Shown here piece by piece: positions 25,566 through 30,919 of a DNA stretch of 30,919 bases. The notes below the pieces were generated by a model. It was not told the origin of the DNA. It saw nothing but the letters and a program-made list of their open reading frames with translations, and did not search any database. Position numbers and translations under genes: made by a program. Within the stretch, counting starts at the first letter, position 1; each line of letters starts with the position of its first letter. The DNA is from Thermotogae bacterium (GTDB lineage: Bacteria; Thermotogota; Thermotogae; Petrotogales; Kosmotogaceae), in the NCBI GenBank assembly GCA_003643975.1, contig QNAR01000002.1, positions 1 to 30,919 on the forward strand, in the 5' to 3' direction.

Positions 25566-26678
25566 GTGAAAGTACTTGGTCTGGTATTAGCCGGCGGAAG
25601 AGGTGCAAATTTGCGCCCCTTTACAGACATTCGAGCCAGTGCCGCATTGCCCATTTTTGGAAAGTACAGGGCTATTGACTTCACTCTGAGTAACATGGTG
25701 AACGCTGGCATCTCAAAAGTGGGAATAATCACTCAATATAGCCCCAGAAGCCTTATGGATCATATTGGTTCTGGCAAGGAATGGGATCTTGACAGAAAAC
25801 AAGGAGGCTTGTTCTTTCTACAACCTTTCTTCCGGCTTTCCAGTGAGACCATTGGCTACAAAGGAACAGCAGATGCAATCTTTCAAAATATGACCATCTT
25901 AAAGAGGGGAAATGAAGATTTCGTTCTCATAGGTTCAGGGGATCATATATACAAGATGGATTTTCAACGGCTTTTCAGAGCTCATATAAACAACGGTGCG
26001 GATATAACCGTACTTACCATACCTTTCAGCAAATCCTCTAAAGAAGTCATCAGTTGCAATGCAGGACGAGTTACCGGCTGGTATAAAGATACAAAATCTT
26101 TCGACATTAATGAAGAAGAGCTAAGAGAATCAGCCGGAGTATATTTCATAAACAAATTTTTATTGAGAGAGCTGTTGTTTTCCTGCGTTCCAGAAGGAAA
26201 AGATAACCTTGTAGAAGTAATTTCAGCAAATTTGAGTTCCTTAAAGGTCATGGAATACAGGTTTGAAGGATTCTGGAGAAATCTAACAGCAGATGTTGCT
26301 ATATATTTCAAGACCAATCTCGATATACTTAATCATAAAATTAGAGAAGAACTCTTCTATAAGCACGGGAAGATCTACACAAAATTGAAGGACCTGCCTC
26401 CTCCCAAGGTAACCACAACGGGAAGGGTAACAAATGCCCTGGTAAGTGATGGGTCTATTATCTCTGGCTCGGTTATAAATTCGGTGGTTTTCAAGAATGT
26501 GAGAATATTAGCTGGTGCAGTCATTGAAAACTCCATAATCATGGAAGACTGTGTTATCGAAGAAGGCGCAAGGCTGGAGAATGTCATCATGGATAAGAAC
26601 TCCAGAATCAGATCAGGCAGGAAATTATCGGGAAGTCCTGAAAACCCTGCTGTAGTCGAAAAATCCGGAGTTATTTAA
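25566..26678 (+). CDS. glgD: GlgD, regulatory subunit of glucose-1-phosphate adenylyltransferase
   Basis: This 370-residue GlgC paralogue has an N-terminal nucleotidyltransferase domain and a C-terminal left-handed beta-helix (about 285-355, hexapeptide repeats such as SIISGSVINSVVFKNVRI). Residues important for catalysis in GlgC are changed: the Arg of the GxGxRL loop is Asn15, and the Lys of the KPAVP motif is Ser25. The Asp of SGDHIY is kept. This fits GlgD, which is poorly active alone and activates GlgC in a heterotetramer. The longest frame starts at a GTG inside the AGGGGTG ribosome binding site. The GTG at 25566, 8 bases after it, is preferred. glgC follows 15 bp after the stop. Confidence 0.9.
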   Translation: MKVLGLVLAGGRGANLRPFTDIRASAALPIFGKYRAIDFTLSNMVNAGISKVGIITQYSPRSLMDHIGSGKEWDLDRKQGGLFFLQPFFRLSSETIGYKGTADAIFQNMTILKRGNEDFVLIGSGDHIYKMDFQRLFRAHINNGADITVLTIPFSKSSKEVISCNAGRVTGWYKDTKSFDINEEELRESAGVYFINKFLLRELLFSCVPEGKDNLVEVISANLSSLKVMEYRFEGFWRNLTADVAIYFKTNLDILNHKIREELFYKHGKIYTKLKDLPPPKVTTTGRVTNALVSDGSIISGSVINSVVFKNVRILAGAVIENSIIMEDCVIEEGARLENVIMDKNSRIRSGRKLSGSPENPAVVEKSGVI

Positions 26679-26693
26679 TAACGGGGTGATGGA

Positions 26694-27965
26694 ATGACCA
26701 AAAATGTAGTTGCGATGATTCTGGCCGGCGGACAGGGAACAAGACTGGGATTGTTAACAGACGAAATTGCCAAACCAGCAGTTCCCTTTGGTGGCAAATA
26801 TAGGATTATAGATTTTACATTGAGTAACTGCGTTAATTCGGATATCTTCAATGTGGGAATATTAACTCAATACCGCCCTCATGCTTTGAGCAAGCATATC
26901 GGAATCGGAAGGCACTGGGACTTAGATCGCAAAGATGGTGGAGTAGTCATGCTTCCTCCATTTCAAGGGCGCAGCGATGCTGATTGGTACTCTGGAACTG
27001 CAAACGCTGTATATCAAAATATCGATTTCATAGATTCGTTCAACCCCGAAATTGTTCTTGTCCTTTCCGGAGATCATATATACGCTATGGATTACAATGA
27101 AATAATTGATTTCCATTTCTCCAAGATAGCAGACGGCACAATCGCATGCATGAGAGTCCCGATGAGCGAAGCTTCTCGTTTTGGATTGATGATTGCGAAC
27201 TTCGAAGGCAGAATAATGGAATTTCAAGAAAAACCTCAACAACCAAAATCAAATCTCGCTTCGCTCGGTATCTACGTTTTCAACTGGAGTTTTTTGAAAG
27301 TAAAACTCATAGAAGATGCCCGTGACCCTAACAGCGCTCATGATTTTGGCAAGAATATCATTCCAAGAATTATTTCTGACAATTCCGGTCAGCTTTATGC
27401 CTTTAACTTTGAAGGCTATTGGCGTGATGTTGGAACTCTACAAGCATACTGGGAATCAAACCTCGAATTGACGAGGCCGGTTCCAGGGCTGAATCTTCAT
27501 GAACCAACCTGGCGCTTTTACACTCACACAGAGGAATATCCACCTGCATATTTTTCACCAGAAGCAAAAATAAGGAGCTCCCTCATTAGCGAGGGGTGTG
27601 AAGTATATGGCACCGTGGAAAATTCATTACTTTTTCAAGGTGTTCATATTGGCGAAGGCTCAATCATAAGGGATTCAGTGGTAATGACCAATTGCATCAT
27701 TGGAGAGCATTGCACCATTGAAAAGGCCATTATTTCTGAAAGGACAATAATAGGCAACAGTGTACAACTTGGTTTTGGAGAAGAAAAGCCTAACAAAGTG
27801 TCTCCAGAAATATACAATGGTGGTCTGGTCATTGTGGGGTCTGATGTGAAAATTCCAGATAATGTATTAGTCGGGAAAAACACCGCAATATGGAATCACG
27901 TGGGAGAAAAACAATTCGAGGGAGAGGTGCCTTCTGGGGAAATTCTTTATCCAGAAGAACGGTAG
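26694..27965 (+). CDS. glgC: glucose-1-phosphate adenylyltransferase, catalytic subunit GlgC
   Basis: This 423-residue enzyme makes ADP-glucose from glucose-1-phosphate and ATP, the committed step of bacterial glycogen synthesis. The pyrophosphorylase loop AGGQGTRL is at 11-18, Lys27 in KPAVPF, GGKYRIIDF follows, and Asp127 sits in LSGDHIYAMD. FQEKPQQPKSN and FEGYWRDVGT bind the sugar phosphate. The C-terminal beta-helix carries repeats like SIIRDSVVMTNCIIG. All catalytic residues missing from the neighbouring GlgD are present here. AACGGGGTG precedes the ATG. It closes the ndk-rlmI-plc-glgD-glgC run; no terminator was recognised after it. Confidence 0.97.
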   Translation: MTKNVVAMILAGGQGTRLGLLTDEIAKPAVPFGGKYRIIDFTLSNCVNSDIFNVGILTQYRPHALSKHIGIGRHWDLDRKDGGVVMLPPFQGRSDADWYSGTANAVYQNIDFIDSFNPEIVLVLSGDHIYAMDYNEIIDFHFSKIADGTIACMRVPMSEASRFGLMIANFEGRIMEFQEKPQQPKSNLASLGIYVFNWSFLKVKLIEDARDPNSAHDFGKNIIPRIISDNSGQLYAFNFEGYWRDVGTLQAYWESNLELTRPVPGLNLHEPTWRFYTHTEEYPPAYFSPEAKIRSSLISEGCEVYGTVENSLLFQGVHIGEGSIIRDSVVMTNCIIGEHCTIEKAIISERTIIGNSVQLGFGEEKPNKVSPEIYNGGLVIVGSDVKIPDNVLVGKNTAIWNHVGEKQFEGEVPSGEILYPEER

Positions 27966-28291
27966 TGCTGTTTTATGGTTATTAATCGGATTGCTTGTTG
28001 CTTCTTTTTGCTTCCTCGGATTTGTTAGTATTTCCCATCTTGAGTTTTCGGTAGAGAAGCAACTGACTGATTCATTACATCTTTTTCTTGATTCTCTGTC
28101 CTTTGCCTATTCATCTACTTCACCTATAAGGTGTATAATTATTGAGAAAGAGCGCGATTTATCACTTGGAAAAAGCGGAAATGCAAAGATTATTGATGCA
28201 ACAGCAACATCAGGCAGTTTGTTTCTCGAATTTCAGTTTATCAGCAATATCTCATATTCCAATTCCAATTTTGAGAAAGGGGGAAGTAAAA
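27966..28291. other. 326-bp stretch between glgC and the nucleotidase, with an open frame of uncertain status
   Basis: No terminator was recognised. A plus-strand frame is open from within glgC to 28371. It encodes a strongly hydrophobic helix (about VLWLLIGLLVASFCFLGFV, 27970-28026) and a soluble part of about 85 residues, but has no in-frame ATG or GTG near the right place. A TATAAT at 28134-28139, without a clear -35, might be the nucleotidase promoter. The stretch may be a small membrane-anchored protein gene or a remnant. Confidence 0.4.
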
Positions 28292-29770
28292 ATGAAGAAA
28301 CTTCTAGTACTACTTTTAGTGCTTCTTTCGGTCTTTGTAATGGCAGAGAAGCTCACTATTCTCCACATTAACGACACTCATGGACATGCATGGACTTTCA
28401 GTGAGTACAAAAACCCAGATATTGGCGGTTTTGCGCTTATTGCGACCCTTGTAAACCAATTTAGGGCCGAGAATCCCAATACAGTTTTTCTCCACGCCGG
28501 AGACCTGAATACTGGGGTCCCTGAATCTGACCTTATTGACGCAGCTCCTGATATCGTTGCGCTCAATTTGATGAAACTTGATGCTATGGCATTGGGAAAC
28601 CACGAATTTGACAATCCTCCTGAAGTATTAGCGAAACAAATGAACTGGGCTCACTTCCCATTTTTGAGCGCTAACATTTATAAAGATGGGGAACCCGCTT
28701 TTACTCAGTACGTCATCAAGGAAGTCGGAGATTTGAAGGTTGCCATCATCGGCTTCACGGCAGAAGAGACAGAGATTCTGGAGGCTCTTTATGCCCAGGA
28801 CTACGAATGGAAGAGCGTTGTGGAGGTAGCCAAAGAACTGGTACCACAGCTTAGAAAACAAGCGGATATTGTAATCGCATTGGTACATCTTGGCGACGCA
28901 GAACCCATAAAAGGAGTTAATTCTCACGAACTCGCGGAACAGGTTGATGGAATCGATGTTATTGTTGATGGCCACAGTCATACTCTATACGAAAAACCCG
29001 AAGTTATCAATGGTACTCTCGTTGTATCAGCAGGCGAATGGGGAAAATACCTTGGAAAACTCGATCTCGATGTTGAAAATGGTTCAATAACCTTCGTTAG
29101 CTACAAAGCTATTCCAATAAAGCTCGCTGATATAACTCCAGATTTTGCTGTTTCCACGGTACTTGATTACTTTAAGAAACTCGGAAACGAAAAGCTTGAC
29201 ACTGTTGTAGGTGAAACCAAGATCCTGTTGGAAGGTACCAGAGATATTATCCGAAACCAGGATACCAACCTTGGGCATTTGATAGCAGATGCTATGCTCT
29301 GGAAAACAGGCGCTGATTTAGTTATTACAAACGCTGGTGGCATAAGAGCTTCCATAAATCCCGGTCCAATAACTTACAGAGACGTCCTCACTGTTCTCCC
29401 CTTTGGAAACACGGTATACATTGCCAAATTAACAGGGGAACAGCTTATGGATGTTCTGGAATACACTGCAACTATTCCAGCAGGAAAAGGTGCAAGGCCA
29501 CAGGTATCAGGCCTTAGCTACAAAATAGAAAATGGGGAAATCAAAGATGTGCTAGTCAATGGCGAAACCCTTGATCCTGAAAAGGTTTACACACTCGCAA
29601 CCAATAACTACTTAGCCGCAGGCGGAGATGGCTATTCCATGCTAAAAGATCTTGAAGGCTACGATACAGGATTCGTGCTTGCAGATGTTGTTATGAACTA
29701 CATTTCTGAAATTAGCCCGATCACCGAGTATGACGATGCACCAAGAGTAATAAAAGTTCAAACAGAATAA
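28292..29770 (+). CDS. exported 5'-nucleotidase / 2',3'-cyclic phosphodiesterase (UshA/YfkN family)
   Basis: This 492-residue protein starts with a signal peptide (MKK, a Leu/Val core, cleavage probably after VMA). The metallophosphatase domain follows with HINDTHGH (Asp28, His30), HAGDLNTG, ALGNHEFD and DGHSHT, the full dimetal set. The C-terminal nucleotide-recognition domain has GETKILLEG, DTNLGHLIADAM, ITNAGGIRASI and NNYLAAGGDGYSM. It should free phosphate and nucleosides from nucleotides outside the inner membrane. The open frame extends upstream to 28142, but that extension is not protein-like and lacks a ribosome binding site. The ATG at 28292 follows AAAGGGGGAAG. No lipobox is present. 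The only other phosphate genes in the window are the DUF47-PiT pair, 17 kb away. Confidence 0.94.
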   Translation: MKKLLVLLLVLLSVFVMAEKLTILHINDTHGHAWTFSEYKNPDIGGFALIATLVNQFRAENPNTVFLHAGDLNTGVPESDLIDAAPDIVALNLMKLDAMALGNHEFDNPPEVLAKQMNWAHFPFLSANIYKDGEPAFTQYVIKEVGDLKVAIIGFTAEETEILEALYAQDYEWKSVVEVAKELVPQLRKQADIVIALVHLGDAEPIKGVNSHELAEQVDGIDVIVDGHSHTLYEKPEVINGTLVVSAGEWGKYLGKLDLDVENGSITFVSYKAIPIKLADITPDFAVSTVLDYFKKLGNEKLDTVVGETKILLEGTRDIIRNQDTNLGHLIADAMLWKTGADLVITNAGGIRASINPGPITYRDVLTVLPFGNTVYIAKLTGEQLMDVLEYTATIPAGKGARPQVSGLSYKIENGEIKDVLVNGETLDPEKVYTLATNNYLAAGGDGYSMLKDLEGYDTGFVLADVVMNYISEISPITEYDDAPRVIKVQTE

Positions 29771-29791
29771 AATGTAAGCAGCAAACTCTGT

Positions 29792-29823
29792 AATATAATA
29801 GGGGCGCGAGCCCCTATTATATT
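29792..29823. terminator. long hairpin with GCGA tetraloop between the nucleotidase and lipS2
   Basis: AATATAATAGGGGC (29792-29805), loop GCGA and GCCCCTATTATATT (29810-29823) give a 14-bp perfect stem closed by a GNRA loop. On the plus strand it is followed by only a short T-run before GTGGAGGG. It may be a terminator or an mRNA-stabilising hairpin just before the lipS2 ribosome binding site. Confidence 0.7.
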
Positions 29824-29838
29824 TGTGGAGGGATTTTT

Positions 29839-30723
29839 TTGCATATAAGACTTTCAGCTGGCACTGCAGCAAAACTCGGTTTAAAAAAATTTAGATTCAC
29901 AATTCCCATGCCGACAGCATATTTCATGATTGGCAATCGCTGTACTTTCAACTGCCTTTACTGTGCTCAGGCAAGAAAGTCCAAAGCAGATACTTCCAGG
30001 TTATCAAGAATAGTATGGCCCCAATATGAGTTATCAGCTGTTCTTGAGACATTGAAGAAGCAAAATCCTTTCTCCAGATTTTGCATTCAGACGGTATCAA
30101 GTAAAGGATACAAAGAAGAAGCCCTCATTCTGATCGAAAAACTCTCGCGGCTAAAAACCCCTATATCTCTATCAGTAAGACCTCAAAATACGGAAGAAGT
30201 CAAAACCTATTTTTCACAAGGAATAGAGAGAATAGGTATAGCTGTGGATGTTATCTCACCTGAGCTTTTCAAAAAGTACCGGGGTGGAGATTATGAAAAG
30301 CACATAGAGCTACTTTTCAATGCTGCAAAGGAGTTTAAAGGTAGAGTATCGACCCACGTAATTGTTGGATTAGGCGAAAGAGAAAAAGACGTGATAGACT
30401 TTATATACCAGTGCTATACTCGAGACATTGAAGTTGGCCTTTTTTCATTTACGCCTGTAAAGGGAACGGCACTGGAAAGACTCCCTCAACCAGATATGAG
30501 GGCATATCGAACTATTCAAATTGCAAGATACCTTTTAAAAAAAGACCCGAAGAAATATTACGGGAAATTTCTTTATAATGAGGAAGAAAAACTCATCGAC
30601 TTTGGAATCGATGTTTCTTCTGTAAATTTAAGTGAGGCTTTTAAGACTTCCGGATGTCCGGGATGCACCCGACCTTTTTACAATGAAAGACCTGGGAAAG
30701 AGCTTTATAATGTGTTCATGTAG
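29839..30723 (+). CDS. lipS2: radical SAM protein, COG2516-like; probable LipS2 half of a split lipoyl synthase
   Basis: This 294-residue protein carries a radical SAM motif CTFNCLYC (Cys35, Cys39, Cys42), preceded by PTAYFMIGNR and followed by AQARKSK and LSRIVWP. The C-terminus holds a second Cys pair, GCPGC (Cys273, Cys276), then TRPFYNERPG, possibly for an auxiliary cluster. From memory this pattern fits the biotin-synthase-related COG2516 group, whose archaeal members are LipS2, the partner of LipS1 in lipoate formation. A LipS1-like protein is encoded at 17657-18466. The start is a TTG 6 bases after GGAGGG, with a run of T's between. It is followed within 30 bp by rnfC, without a terminator. 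The superfamily is certain, the exact function inferred. Confidence 0.6.
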   Translation: MHIRLSAGTAAKLGLKKFRFTIPMPTAYFMIGNRCTFNCLYCAQARKSKADTSRLSRIVWPQYELSAVLETLKKQNPFSRFCIQTVSSKGYKEEALILIEKLSRLKTPISLSVRPQNTEEVKTYFSQGIERIGIAVDVISPELFKKYRGGDYEKHIELLFNAAKEFKGRVSTHVIVGLGEREKDVIDFIYQCYTRDIEVGLFSFTPVKGTALERLPQPDMRAYRTIQIARYLLKKDPKKYYGKFLYNEEEKLIDFGIDVSSVNLSEAFKTSGCPGCTRPFYNERPGKELYNVFM

Positions 30724-30753
30724 AAATAGATTTTTTCAGCGAGGTGGTATGGA

Positions 30754-30919
30754 GTGGGACTCTTAACGTTCAAAGGGGGTGTACACCCTCCTGAAAGGAA
30801 AGAACTTTCGGAGCACCGTGCTTTAGAAAAGACCCCTTTGCCAGAGATAGTTTACGTTTTTCTTGCCAATCATGCCGGCATTCCAGCAAAGCCTCTGGTT
30901 GAAGTTGGAGAAAAGGTGC
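30754..30919 (+). CDS. rnfC: electron transport complex subunit RnfC, 5' part, cut by the window end
   Basis: The 55 visible codons match the N-terminus of RnfC: LLTFKGGVHPPERKELSE followed by a PLPEIVYVFLANHAG stretch and PAKPLVEVGEKV. RnfC is the peripheral Fe-S and flavin-binding subunit of the Rnf complex, which couples ferredoxin:NAD+ electron flow to ion transport across the membrane. The start is a GTG 6 bases after GAGGTGG; an ATG at 30749 is out of frame. Only a short gap without a terminator separates it from lipS2. The remaining Rnf genes are expected beyond the window. Confidence 0.93.
   Translation, partial: MGLLTFKGGVHPPERKELSEHRALEKTPLPEIVYVFLANHAGIPAKPLVEVGEKV

Noticed and set aside
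28142..28291. N-terminal extension of the nucleotidase (50 extra residues)
   Set aside because: It has no ribosome binding site and is not protein-like, and it would place the clear signal peptide inside the protein; the ATG at 28292 has AAAGGGGG at good spacing.

Overview
The window looks like chromosomal DNA from a thermophilic bacterium of the Thermotogota, most likely near Kosmotoga or Mesotoga. This is inferred from gene content and arrangement: a Gram-positive-type PolC, adjacent glgD and glgC, a dnaK-hsp20 cluster without grpE or dnaJ, a DUF47-PiT pair, moderate GC, and densely packed genes with strong GGAGG ribosome binding sites. No rRNA, tRNA, CRISPR array, prophage or insertion sequence was found. 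The gene density and composition look like core genome throughout.

Layout. (1) 1-600, plus strand: a small HMA metallochaperone and a CsoR-type copper repressor, ended by a perfect bidirectional terminator. (2) 632-3039, minus strand: a D-2-hydroxyacid dehydrogenase and an ArsB/NhaD-type ion transporter. (3) 3416-4279, plus strand: an exported alpha-toroid (terpenoid-cyclase-like) protein behind a near-consensus promoter and a leader of about 220 nt. (4) 4479-9433, minus strand: a chaperone operon dnaK-hsp20-clpC with a perfect-consensus sigma-A promoter. (5) 9703-11591, plus strand: a DUF47/PhoU-like protein and a PiT phosphate transporter. (6) 11584-17425, minus strand: ruvC, polC and a divergent sliding-clamp-like gene, tightly coupled. 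(7) 17657-22987, minus strand: holB (delta prime), ricT/PSP1, transketolase, rnc and a radical SAM gene resembling LipS1. (8) 23099-27965, plus strand: ndk, an RlmI-type methyltransferase, a zinc phospholipase C-like gene, glgD and glgC. (9) 28292-29770: an exported 5'-nucleotidase. (10) 29839-30723: a second radical SAM gene resembling LipS2. (11) From 30754: the start of rnfC, cut by the window end.

How the genes work together. Blocks 6 and 7 carry replication and repair functions: PolC, a clamp loader subunit, a clamp-like protein and the RuvC resolvase. Block 4 is a disaggregation and heat-shock set. Blocks 5 and 9 fit phosphate acquisition. GlgC and GlgD should form the ADP-glucose pyrophosphorylase that feeds glycogen synthesis. 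The two radical SAM proteins, about 11 kb apart, look like the two halves of the archaeal-type split lipoyl synthase. That would give this bacterium a lipoate route different from classical LipA.

Most interesting points: the LipS1/LipS2-like pair; the clamp paralogue directly behind polC; a ClpC-type unfoldase that lacks the ClpP-docking loop and sits with dnaK and hsp20; intergenic repeats with a 7-bp period; a possibly leaderless holB; and an open frame with a membrane anchor but no ordinary start codon between glgC and the nucleotidase. Several start codons were moved downstream from the longest open frame because the longest frame begins inside or against the Shine-Dalgarno sequence. All family names are judged by eye from motifs, without database searches.
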